NCBI GenBank assembly: GCA_012798745.1
Contig: JAAZMQ010000225.1
Location: 1-12,739 of the forward strand
Origin: Bacteroidales bacterium
Lineage (GTDB): Bacteria; Bacteroidota; Bacteroidia; Bacteroidales; Dysgonomonadaceae
Direction: 5' to 3'
Length of the DNA stretch: 12,739 nt
The notes beneath the pieces are model-generated. The model searched no databases. It saw only the letters and a program-made list of their open reading frames with translations, and was not told where the DNA came from. Within the stretch, counting starts at the first letter, position 1. Every line of letters begins with the position of its first letter. The position numbers were made by a program, and so were the translations under genes. This document shows, one piece after another, positions 1 through 6,990 of this stretch.

Positions 1-2
1 TG

Positions 3-158
3 AACTTTGTCGTTCAGACCATTATAAAATTCTTCAATCGGCGAAGAGAGCCATTTTGGCCTCTGTCCGGTGAAGAAAAAAGTTTGTTTTGTTCTGTTCT
101 GTTCCCTTTTTTCTTGTTCGTTGCCCCGATATTCCCTTTCAACCGTTTGTTTTCCTTC
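3..158 (-). CDS. Possible start of IS3 OrfB, -1 frame, partial
   Basis: In the -1 frame relative to OrfA the minus strand is open from a stop at 159-161 to the window edge (52 codons, with no ATG that must be the start). Its last part, SSPIEEFYNGLNDKV, looks more like coding sequence than the same bases read in the OrfA frame. In IS3 elements OrfB (the DDE integrase part) is made as an OrfAB fusion by -1 frameshifting, and the A6 run followed by G at 106-112 is a plausible slip site. However, the OrfA frame there reads AAG AAA AAA GGG, which is not the classical A.AAA.AAG phase. No catalytic DDE motif can be seen because the gene leaves the window. An alternative is a decayed element with one or two indels. 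Confidence 0.35.
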
Positions 159-358
159 TCAAGTCTTTTGACATCCTTTCTTTCCCGCTTGGTATAACCC
201 GGCAAAAGAGCCGACTCTCCGCCTTCGCTATATTTCTTTTTCCATTCATAACAGGTTGTTGCATAGATACCGTGTTTACGATAGGTTTCCACAACACCGT
301 TCGTTTCTGCTTCCTTGAGAATCGAAATTTTTTCTTCTAAACTCCATGTCCTTTTCAT
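14..358 (-). CDS. IS3-family transposase OrfA (HTH protein)
   Basis: OrfA of IS3 elements is the DNA-binding helix-turn-helix part of the transposase. The first 75 residues are typical: KRTWSLEEKISILKEAE, then a recognition-helix region with CYEWKKKY, then a charged leucine-zipper-like stretch (KRLEKENKRLK). I choose ATG at 358. The alternative TTG at 364 adds only two residues. After about residue 75 the reading becomes low-complexity (N, K, T, G, Q rich) and ends in an unconvincing tail before the stop at 14-16. That tail is expected if the productive product shifts by -1 into OrfB, and would also fit decay. A run of six A residues (minus strand, 107-112) sits in the right area for such a shift. 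Family assignment is firm; whether the element is still active cannot be told. Confidence 0.75.
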   Translation of the reverse strand: MKRTWSLEEKISILKEAETNGVVETYRKHGIYATTCYEWKKKYSEGGESALLPGYTKRERKDVKRLEKENKRLKGNIGATNKKKGNRTEQNKLFSSPDRGQNGSLRRLKNFIMV

Positions 359-390
359 ACGCAAAATTAATGTTTTTTATCACTAATCCA

Positions 391-416
391 GTCCACTGAT
401 TTAGAGGGTTAGAACA
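391..416 (-). repeat. Probable IS3 terminal inverted repeat
   Basis: On the minus strand the segment begins TGTTCTAACCCTCTAAATCA and continues with GTGGAC, lying about 30 bases upstream of the OrfA ATG. The 5'-TG terminus, the length and the position relative to OrfA fit an IS3 left end. Its partner is outside the window, so the pairing is not verified. Confidence 0.5.
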
Positions 417-483
417 GTATCATTATTACTATTACTATTCTTTAGTTTACAATATGTATTGAATTTTAACTCTTTATCTTCTT

Positions 484-575
484 TTAAATCTTTGTTTTTT
501 TATTTGAAGATAAATAATATGCAATTCCAATCATTATAAAGCACAATGGGATAAGTATATTAAATATTTTTTCAT
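484..575 (-). other. Possible broken small membrane/secreted peptide ORF
   Basis: Eighteen bases after the stop of the propeller lipoprotein there is an ATG (573-575) followed by a run of six A residues. Read as is, it gives only 13 residues. In the neighbouring frame the same stretch reads KIFNILIPLCFIMIGIAYYL followed by a lysine-rich tail and a stop at 484-486. One extra A in the run would give a 30-residue peptide with a MKK start and one hydrophobic segment. This may be a degenerate small gene or chance in AT-rich DNA. No function is assigned. Confidence 0.2.
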
Positions 576-593
576 TTTATAATAGTTTTTTAA

Positions 594-1817
594 TTAATAC
601 GGCTTTAATTTGAAAACAGCTATAATGCTATTATTATTGGGATTAAAATTTTTCAAAACCTTATTATAGCGTATTTTTCTTAAATTATCGTCTGGAAGAT
701 TTGATATATTATCTCTTTCTTCAGTGTGTTTAAGATATTCAAGCCATTCATTATCTATTACGGTATAGAATTTATTATTATGTAATGAGTTAATTTCACC
801 AAAAAGAAAAACAGTTGACGGAAAATAAGTAGATGCAAAAGTCTTTGTAGTATTCGAATTTATAGAATAAAAAGAAAGAAAAATTTTAGTATCTTTAAAA
901 AAGCTTACATAAACATAGTTGTCGGAAATCAAATAATTTTTTATTCCAAATAGAACATATTTAGAACTATATAATTGACCTAACTTTTTTATTGATTTAT
1001 CCCCTTCTTTTACTAAGTTTTTAAAATATTCATTTGGGAATTTGTATTTTCCAAAATCTATTACAAATTCAGCACACATATAATTATCTTTAACCCTGTA
1101 TATAGTATCATTATTGATAGCATTAAAATATACATTATTTTCATTACTGTATAGTGATCTTTTCTCAAAAAAGAATGGAAAATTTATAAGATTTTTTGGC
1201 AATGGATAATCTTCATAAATTGGATTAAATTTTTCGTCAAGGACTAACACTGAGTAACAATTAATAGATTTACATTGAGGTTGGCAATAAGCATATACAT
1301 GCTCATTGGCATATGCAATTTCTTTTATTGCATACTTTCTCAAATTAATTTTATCTTTAAATGTACCATTCAATTCATATCTGAGTATTTGCGATTGACT
1401 TAATATACCTATTAATTGATTTTTACTATCATAGTAAAAATCATGAATAGTAATGTATTCTCCAGGACCTTGTCTCACTGAATTAACTTTAGATAAATAT
1501 TTACCATTTAAATCAAAAACAAAAACAGATTTGTTATTGATAGAATTTTCCATAATAAAGAATCTGTCATCACACACTATTATCTTATCATATTCACCTA
1601 TTATAGATTCATCGGTAAGTTGAGGTGTAATATAATCCATAGATTCAATCAATGAATCGAGATTAATTTTCTCATTCTTATCAATATCTTTTTCTAAAAA
1701 AATTTTAATAGTTTCCCCATCGTTTACAACAGATTTAACGATTTTATCTTTACTACTTTCTGTGCAAGACGCTATTATTAGCATTGCGATCAGCATATCG
1801 ATTACAAATTTCTTCAT
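594..1817 (-). CDS. 6-bladed beta-propeller lipoprotein
   Basis: This 407-residue protein is an outer-envelope lipoprotein by its signal: a hydrophobic N-terminus ending IIASC, with Cys18 as the lipidated residue (Asp7 inside the hydrophobic stretch is slightly odd). The mature part has the pattern of the Bacteroidota 6-bladed beta-propeller family (PF17170-like): a first blade with IIGEYDKIIVCDDRFFIME, then VFVFDLNGKYLSKV, then the hallmark RQGPGEY at 115-121 followed by HDFYYD. Repeated beta-strand/Asp-turn units (for example NVYFNAINNDTIYRV) continue to the C-terminus, which ends in a strand typical of blade closure (IIAVFKLKPY). The length is normal for the family, so it appears intact. 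The role of these proteins is mostly unknown. It is AT-rich, like its surroundings and unlike gyrA or secA, and stands next to two broken paralogues and two IS remnants, suggesting an accessory locus. Family assignment is good; substrate or partner is not known. Confidence 0.85.
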   Translation of the reverse strand: MKKFVIDMLIAMLIIASCTESSKDKIVKSVVNDGETIKIFLEKDIDKNEKINLDSLIESMDYITPQLTDESIIGEYDKIIVCDDRFFIMENSINNKSVFVFDLNGKYLSKVNSVRQGPGEYITIHDFYYDSKNQLIGILSQSQILRYELNGTFKDKINLRKYAIKEIAYANEHVYAYCQPQCKSINCYSVLVLDEKFNPIYEDYPLPKNLINFPFFFEKRSLYSNENNVYFNAINNDTIYRVKDNYMCAEFVIDFGKYKFPNEYFKNLVKEGDKSIKKLGQLYSSKYVLFGIKNYLISDNYVYVSFFKDTKIFLSFYSINSNTTKTFASTYFPSTVFLFGEINSLHNNKFYTVIDNEWLEYLKHTEERDNISNLPDDNLRKIRYNKVLKNFNPNNNSIIAVFKLKPY

Positions 1818-2005
1818 AATAAAGTTTTTTTACTTTTGACTATTACGCCAATTTAATTTATAAGAAAAATATACCTGCTGCAACCCTTATTTGTTAATTA
1901 CTAAAGTTTCGCACTTCGCTATAAAGATTTGAAAGACAGAAAATAAAGAAGTGCAATTTTGCTATTTTTTGTCTAATTATCAACATATTAATAATTCCAT
2001 TTTCG

Positions 2006-2305
2006 TCAAACTGCTTCCTGAAGCGGAGGAACAAGCATTTTTGAAACTAATTCAGCCGTCTTTGGACAATTCATGATCAACTCAAACAGTTCGTCAATGT
2101 CCTTTTCCAATGCTTCGCATATTTCTCGAAGCAACTCCAAAAATAATCCCCAAAGACGTTCGTCAAGCGTCTGCTGCAAATATTCCGCATTCATTGCCCT
2201 GAAAAGTTCTCCCATCGATTCGTAATGTTCATACCGATATCGAAAAGATAACAGAATGTAGGCTATCATACTTACTGTGGTATCTAACCTTGCAGTTGAA
2301 CGAGT
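2006..2305 (-). pseudogene. DDE transposase C-terminal remnant
   Basis: An 87-residue open frame from ATG 2269 (stop 2006-2008) matches from memory the C-terminal tail of a Bacteroidota IS4-like DDE transposase family: helical, with a pattern like LDTTVSMIAYILLSFRYRYE, then HYESMGELFRAMNAE, TLDERLWGLFLELLREICEAL and KTAELVSKML. The similarity seems to start a little before the ATG, in the same frame (LDTTVS), and ends at an in-frame stop at 2306-2308. So the ATG at 2269 is internal to the original gene rather than a true start. The catalytic DDE core and N-terminus, normally several hundred residues, are missing. What lies upstream is the broken propeller lipoprotein, so this is the leftover of a deletion or rearrangement. 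It could be expressed as a short helical protein, but no role is evident. The exact IS family is from recall of the pattern and should be treated as approximate. Confidence 0.65.
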
Positions 2306-2352
2306 TTATTTTTCATTTCGTCCGATAAGTTTTTTTTCGGTATCGGTATGAA
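2228..2352. repeat. Imperfect inverted repeat, 19 bp arms, 87 bp apart
   Basis: Arms 2228-2246 (TTCATACCGATATCGAAAA) and 2334-2352 (reverse complement TTCATACCGATACCGAAAA) differ at one base. The left arm lies inside the transposase remnant, where it encodes FRYRYE on the minus strand. The right arm lies at the point where the similarity of the broken propeller lipoprotein stops. The arms may mark the rearrangement junction. Confidence 0.7.
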
Positions 2353-2672
2353 TTTTTTCCAATCTATCTATTAGTTTGTGCGGATACATGTCTACGATGA
2401 AATAACCGTCTTGAAACTATATCCAAAATATATATCAGATCATACTTTATTGTAATTTTTGATATGTCTTTAAATTGTAAATCAATATCATCAGAATAAA
2501 GAGGAATATATCTTTTATTATCGACAAAATCTAGAGGAATGTCGTTAACCTCAATTTCTTTGAATCTATCTATATATAGATATTCAGAATACGTATTTTC
2601 TTTATTCTTCTTATTGCATGCAGAAAAAAGAATACACGCAAATAGTATGAAAAATGAAAATTTATAGTTCAT
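2353..2672 (-). pseudogene. 6-bladed beta-propeller lipoprotein, N-terminal fragment
   Basis: The open frame starts best at ATG 2672 (a TTG at 2693 gives an earlier but unlikely start) and stops at 2364-2366, giving 102 residues. The N-terminus is a lipoprotein signal: MNYK, a hydrophobic stretch, then FSAC with Cys19. Residues about 47-91 match the first blade of the same family as the intact 407-residue neighbour (RYIPLYSDD, then DISKITIKYDLIYILDIVSRRLF). A complete protein would be near 400 residues, so most blades are missing. At about 2400 the frame appears to shift: the last 11 residues (HRRHVSAQTNR) do not fit, while the adjacent frame continues the blade as FIVDMYPHKLIDRLEKI up to about 2353. 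After that the sequence is unrelated. So it is a frameshifted and truncated gene, probably cut by the event that brought the transposase remnant. It starts 17 bases after the stop of the BF3164-like remnant, as in an old operon. Confidence 0.75.
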
Positions 2673-2689
2673 TATAATGATTTTTAAAT

Positions 2690-3053
2690 TCAATAAAGAT
2701 ATGATATGTCAAACGTAAAAATCTTATTGTAATCATCTTCATTAGCAGAAATCAAATAGATCTTTTTTCTATTCTCTGACACAGCAAATGTACAAAATGG
2801 TTGGTTTAATGAAAACTGAATAATTGGATTTCCATTCCAATCCCAAACTTGTATTTCATTTCCCATACATGGAGCATAAATGTATTTTTCGGTAGCTACC
2901 GGCTTTTCATAATTACCATTATGTTTAATTATAATGTTGGAATTATTTTTATTCCTAACTTTAGTTTAGCTCTGTTTCTACGTTTAACTTCGTTCCTACT
3001 CTATAGTCTGATATGCTTGAGAGCCGAAATATATTTATTCGGCGTCGGCACAT
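2690..3053 (-). pseudogene. BF3164-like propeller lipoprotein, C-terminal remnant
   Basis: On the minus strand the frame 2965-2690 is open for 91 codons with no proper start. It ends with a pattern typical of the last blade of BF3164-like (TolB-like 6-blade) lipoproteins: EKYIYAPCMGNEIQVWDWNG, then NPIIQFSLNQPFCTFAVSE, then RKKIYLIS and YNKIFTFDIS before TGA. Upstream, 3053-2961 in another frame reads CRRRINIFRLSSISDYRVGTK, which looks like the preceding blade. So at least one frameshift lies near 2963. The full family is about 350 residues; only the last 120 or so are represented. The N-terminal two thirds is absent, and the remnant stops 12 bases from the terminator hairpin of the TPR gene. 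Not functional as far as can be seen. Family assignment is from motif pattern, fairly sure. Confidence 0.65.
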
Positions 3054-3065
3054 GATTATTTTTTA

Positions 3066-3116
3066 AATAAACAAAAAAAGCGATACAAAATAAAAGTATC
3101 GCTTTTTTTGTTTATT
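3066..3116 (-). terminator. Strong intrinsic terminator after gyrA-TPR operon
   Basis: A 21-bp perfect stem (3066-3086 and 3096-3116) encloses a 9-base loop. The core is AAAAAAAGCGATAC pairing with GTATCGCTTTTTTT. The arms end in A- and T-runs on both sides, so it can terminate transcription in either direction. It begins 12 bases after the TPR stop codon and marks the edge between the conserved operon and the accessory region to its left. Confidence 0.9.
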
Positions 3117-3128
3117 ATATTAATAAGA

Positions 3129-4406
3129 TTACTGATTAATATTAAGTTGAGCTTCTACCTCTTGAAGTTCTTTAGATTTATCGACACCCAAAAGGCTCAA
3201 ATTGTAATATACGTTTCTTAATTTTAATAATGCAGAATTAATTTCAGATTCATCGGCATTACGTGCCTTTAACAATTCTGTGTATTTCTCCAGCAACGGC
3301 AACGCTTTTTGATATAATTCCAATGTTTTTTGATCGTTTTCGATTTGTTGCTGTCGGTTTGTTAAGGTCGATGTCACTTCTTTTATGTCCTGAGCTTGAA
3401 GAATATAATTTACAGCTAATCCTTCTAATGCTCTTTCGCAATTTGGATCTTGCTCAAGCGCTTTATTATATTCGACTTCTGCAGCAGCATAATCTTTCCT
3501 TTCGACCATCAAGGCAGCTTTTACACTATTTAGTTCACAGGCATTTGCCGGATCGTTGGCAATGGCTTTATCCAAATATTCCATTGCTTTTTCGTGCTCG
3601 CCTTGGCGTATGAATATATTTATTAAATTAGGAATAAAATATTTGCTATCAGGAAATTTTTCAGCTCCTTCATAAAGTACTTCCATAAATTTAGTAGAAT
3701 CACCTATTTCAAGATATTCACTCGCCAACAATTCATACAAGTCGCTTTCTTTATAAGCACTATTTTCAATGAAAGGTTCTTTAAGAGCGCGTTGAATCAA
3801 TCTCAATGCTCTTTCGTGATCATCTGCCTGAATGGCCGTAATAATTGCATAATATTTGATTATCTGATAAGTGCTATCTAAGTTAAATGCATCCTTTTCT
3901 TCTTCAAACATCGGCAAAGTAGGTATATCCCAATATATTTCAAAAAAATCGGCTGCTTTGGAATAATCTTTTTGTTCGTTATAATAAACGCCGCCGTTGA
4001 TATAATAAGGGTGATTGGCTTTTAAAATGGATGAAATATCTTTTCTTACCTTGTTTTTTACTTTACCTTTTTCGTCTGGTAATTGCCCCAAGGAATCTGC
4101 TTTTACATAAGGATAGTAAGACTCCAATAACCCATCGTACATCACTTTTTCATTTGCCGGTTTACCAAGCATTTGGTTCATTCTTTCGTTATCGAAGGCT
4201 TTGTTCCCAATATCGCCATAAAGTTTCCATGTTTCCGGATCATTAGCGGTTTCGGGATGGTTAATAGCCTGTTTAATCAATGTTCGTGCTTCTTCTAGAT
4301 TATTACTGTCAAGAGCACGTTTAGCATCTTTCAAAACTTTTTTTTGAGCGAACATTGTGCCCGCTGAAAAGACTGCTATCAAGGTAAAAAAAAGAAATTT
4401 TTTCAT
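3129..4406 (-). CDS. Secreted tetratricopeptide repeat protein
   Basis: The 425-residue protein starts with a clear Sec signal peptide (MKKF, hydrophobic core, cleavage likely after AGTMFA, residue 20). The mature part is alpha-helical with TPR-like units, for example residues 35-50 (NLEEARTLIKQAI), 147-160 (DYSKAADFFEIYW), 196-209 (DHERALRLIQRAL), and the clearest pair at about 270-325 (HEKAMEYLDKAIANDP and DYAAAEVEYNKALEQDP). The C-terminal 90 residues are charged, coiled-coil-like helices. TPR proteins act as protein-binding scaffolds; this one would act in the periplasm or at the envelope, but its partner is unknown. It follows gyrA with a gap of 52 bases and precedes a strong terminator, so it is probably the second gene of a gyrA operon. 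From memory a TPR protein follows gyrA in other Bacteroidales. No link between its role and DNA topology is evident. Confidence 0.88.
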   Translation of the reverse strand: MKKFLFFTLIAVFSAGTMFAQKKVLKDAKRALDSNNLEEARTLIKQAINHPETANDPETWKLYGDIGNKAFDNERMNQMLGKPANEKVMYDGLLESYYPYVKADSLGQLPDEKGKVKNKVRKDISSILKANHPYYINGGVYYNEQKDYSKAADFFEIYWDIPTLPMFEEEKDAFNLDSTYQIIKYYAIITAIQADDHERALRLIQRALKEPFIENSAYKESDLYELLASEYLEIGDSTKFMEVLYEGAEKFPDSKYFIPNLINIFIRQGEHEKAMEYLDKAIANDPANACELNSVKAALMVERKDYAAAEVEYNKALEQDPNCERALEGLAVNYILQAQDIKEVTSTLTNRQQQIENDQKTLELYQKALPLLEKYTELLKARNADESEINSALLKLRNVYYNLSLLGVDKSKELQEVEAQLNINQ

Positions 4407-4458
4407 TTTATTTATTTTTAGTCGATTAATTAATTTCTTACAATTTCCATGCTAAGCA

Positions 4459-6990
4459 TTATTCTTTATCAGAATCAGAATCAGCATCGTCATTCAATTC
4501 ATTTGTTTCGTTGTCTTCCAGATCTTCTGAATTTACTTTACAAACAGACGCTATTTCATCGTTTCGTTTATCCAAATTGATAAGACGAACTCCTTGCGTT
4601 GCTCTTCCCATGATGCGAATATCGGAAATTTTTACGCGTATTGCAATTCCAGACTTGTTAATTATCATTAAATCGTTATCATCTGTTACACTTTTAATAG
4701 CTACCAATTTGCCCGTTTTTTCTGTAATATTCAGAGTTTTAATTCCTTTTCCACCTCTGCGTGTGACGCGATATACCGGCTCGCCATCTTCATCGTTCAA
4801 GTAGGTTCGTTTTCCGTACCCTTGTTCCGAAACAACCAAGATAGTATTTTCCGAATCCGGATCCATACAAATCATCCCTATGATACAGTCTTCACCATCT
4901 TCATCGAGTGTCATTCCTTTCACGCCGGTAGCTGTACGTCCCATCGGACGAACATCCGATTCATGAAATCGGATAGCGCGTCCATTTCTGTTTGCTAATA
5001 TAACATCTTTATTTCCATCGGTTAAACGTACAGATATCACCTGGTCGTCTTCCCTAAGTGTAATGGCATTTACACCATTTTGCCGCGGGCGTGAGTAAGC
5101 CTCTAGCAACGTTTTTTTCACTACTCCCTGTTTAGTGCAGAAAAGGAGGTAATGCGAATTAATATACTCCTCATCGTCCAATCCCTGTACCCGCACAAAA
5201 GCCGTAACCGCATCATCGGGGTCAATATTCAGCAGGTTTTGTATCGCTCTTCCTTTAGATGTTCTTGAGCCTTCGGGAATTTCGTAAACACGTAACCAAT
5301 AGCATTTCCCTTTTTGTGTAAAGAAAAGCATGTAATTATGGTTAGTAGCCGGGTAAATGAATTCCACAAAATCCTCGTCACGTGTTTCGGATCCTTTGGA
5401 CCCTACCCCACCTCTGTTTTGTGTGCGAAACTCCGATAAAGGCGTACGTTTGATATATCCCATGTGCGAAATGGTGATAATCATTTCGTCATCGGCAAAA
5501 AAATCTTCGGGATTCAATTCTTCCGACGAATAAATAATTTTCGAACGGCGTTCATCGCCGTATTTATCTCTTATTTCAATAAGCTCATCTTTGATAACTT
5601 GCATGCAGAGCTCTTCATTGCTCAGTATTTCATTGAGGTATTCGATTTGTTTTTTGACTTCTTCATATTCAGCATGAAGTTTATCTTGTTCTAAACCCGT
5701 TAACTGTCGCAGACGCATTTCCACTATTGCACGAGCCTGAACTTCAGTCAGTTGAAAACGCTCTATCAATCGATCCATAGCTTCTTTCGGGTTACTCGAA
5801 CTACGGATAATGGCAATTACTTCGTCTATATTGTCCGATGCGATAATTAAACCTTCCAGAATATGCGCTCTGTCTTCTGCTTTTTTAAGGTCGAATTTTG
5901 TTCTTCTGATCACCACTTCGTGTCGGTGCTCGACAAACTGCTCAATCATATCTTTCAGATTGAGCATTTGGGGGCGTCCTTTTACCAAAGCAATATTGTT
6001 TACATTAAACGATGATTGCAAAGCAGTGAGTTTATAAAGTTTATTTAATACGACATTGGCATTGGCATCGCGTTTTATATCAATCACGATACGCATTCCT
6101 TGGCGGTCACTCTCATCGTTAATATTCGAAATTCCTTCAATTTTTTTATCCGTAACCAAATCGGCAATATGCTTAATCAGGTCGGCTTTGTTTACCATAT
6201 AAGGGATTTCGGTAATAATGATTTGGTCGTGGGTTTTACCGATTTCAATTTCGGCTTTTCCGCGAATAACCACCCGTCCTCTTCCTGTTTCAAAAGCCTC
6301 TTCTACACCTTCATATCCATATATGTATCCACCGGTTGGAAAATCGGGTGCTTTTACATATTGCATAAGGCCTTTGACATCGATATCGCGGTTGTCGACA
6401 TAAGCAATAATGCCGTTAATGCATTCCGTTAAATTATGGGGAGCTATATTGGTAGCCATCCCTACTGCGATTCCCGCCGAGCCGTTAATCAGCAAGTTGG
6501 GAATTCGTGTTGGGAGAACAGTTGGCTCATAGAGAGTATCATCAAAATTCAATTGAAAATCCACCGTATCTTTATCGATATCGCGCAGCATTTCTTCGGC
6601 CAGTTTGTTTAGTCTTGCTTCGGTATACCGCATAGCTGCAGGGCTATCGCCGTCGATGCTGCCCATATTGCCTTGGCCGTCAATCAGCGGATAGCGCATG
6701 CTCCAGTCTTGCGCCATGCGCACCATAGCATTATAAACCGATGAGTCGCCGTGAGGATGGTATTTTCCCAACACCTCTCCTACGATTCGGGCAGATTTTT
6801 TATGGGGTTTATCCGATGTATTACCCAACTCGTACATACCATAGAGTATACGTCTGTGAACGGGTTTAAGTCCGTCTCTCACATCGGGTAATGCTCTGGA
6901 AACAATAACAGACATCGAATAATCGATGTATGCCGATTTCATTTCGTCTTCGATGTTAATCTGAATGATTCTTTCTTCCTGATCAATCAT
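4459..6990 (-). CDS. gyrA: DNA gyrase subunit A
   Basis: GyrA is the DNA-cleaving and wrapping subunit of gyrase (A2B2 with GyrB), which introduces negative supercoils using ATP. The 843 residues match the usual length. N-terminal features are canonical: SYIDYSMSVIVSRALPDVRDGLKPVHRRILY-type start (here YIDYSMSVIVSRALPDVRDG at 21-40), the winged-helix QRDR with HPHGDSSVY at 78-86, and catalytic Tyr122 in AAMRYTEARL. The C-terminal beta-pinwheel begins about residue 500, with a blade motif QNRGGVG at 524-530 and the GyrA-box at 743-749 reading TRRGGKG, where the consensus first residue is Gln. The presence of this box favours GyrA over ParC. The tail (about 821-843) is very acidic, as in many GyrAs. 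Ser83 is retained, but the residue at E. coli position 87 is Asn instead of Asp. ATG 6990 is supported by the conserved start. It is followed by the TPR gene in a likely operon. Confidence 0.97.
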   Translation of the reverse strand: MIDQEERIIQINIEDEMKSAYIDYSMSVIVSRALPDVRDGLKPVHRRILYGMYELGNTSDKPHKKSARIVGEVLGKYHPHGDSSVYNAMVRMAQDWSMRYPLIDGQGNMGSIDGDSPAAMRYTEARLNKLAEEMLRDIDKDTVDFQLNFDDTLYEPTVLPTRIPNLLINGSAGIAVGMATNIAPHNLTECINGIIAYVDNRDIDVKGLMQYVKAPDFPTGGYIYGYEGVEEAFETGRGRVVIRGKAEIEIGKTHDQIIITEIPYMVNKADLIKHIADLVTDKKIEGISNINDESDRQGMRIVIDIKRDANANVVLNKLYKLTALQSSFNVNNIALVKGRPQMLNLKDMIEQFVEHRHEVVIRRTKFDLKKAEDRAHILEGLIIASDNIDEVIAIIRSSSNPKEAMDRLIERFQLTEVQARAIVEMRLRQLTGLEQDKLHAEYEEVKKQIEYLNEILSNEELCMQVIKDELIEIRDKYGDERRSKIIYSSEELNPEDFFADDEMIITISHMGYIKRTPLSEFRTQNRGGVGSKGSETRDEDFVEFIYPATNHNYMLFFTQKGKCYWLRVYEIPEGSRTSKGRAIQNLLNIDPDDAVTAFVRVQGLDDEEYINSHYLLFCTKQGVVKKTLLEAYSRPRQNGVNAITLREDDQVISVRLTDGNKDVILANRNGRAIRFHESDVRPMGRTATGVKGMTLDEDGEDCIIGMICMDPDSENTILVVSEQGYGKRTYLNDEDGEPVYRVTRRGGKGIKTLNITEKTGKLVAIKSVTDDNDLMIINKSGIAIRVKISDIRIMGRATQGVRLINLDKRNDEIASVCKVNSEDLEDNETNELNDDADSDSDKE

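Larger units (their letters stand above)
1..416 (-). mobile_element. IS3-family insertion sequence, left-end portion
   Basis: This is the orfA-side end of an IS3-family element, read on the minus strand and cut by the window edge at position 1. Two things support it: an OrfA-type helix-turn-helix protein (14-358), and a likely terminal inverted repeat at about 391-416. On the minus strand that repeat starts TGTTCTAACCCTCTAAATCA, with the 5'-TG end usual for IS3 ends. DNA beyond 416 changes to simple AT-rich sequence. The other end, the full OrfB and any 3-4 bp target duplication lie outside the window, so the boundary at 416 is inferred from the TG terminus only. Confidence 0.7.

Noticed and set aside
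89..340. 83-codon plus-strand frame
   Set aside because: Antisense to the IS3 OrfA; Phe-rich shadow composition.
417..593. Trinucleotide-like ATT/ACT tract (about 420-440) considered as a repeat array
   Set aside because: Only a few imperfect units; no spacers and no CRISPR-like structure.
2849..3055. 68-codon plus-strand frame with hydrophobic residues
   Set aside because: It is the reverse of the BF3164-like remnant, which gives a much better match on the minus strand.
4459..6990. Assignment as ParC instead of GyrA
   Set aside because: The length, the GyrA-box-like TRRGGKG, the second blade motif and the acidic tail fit GyrA better.
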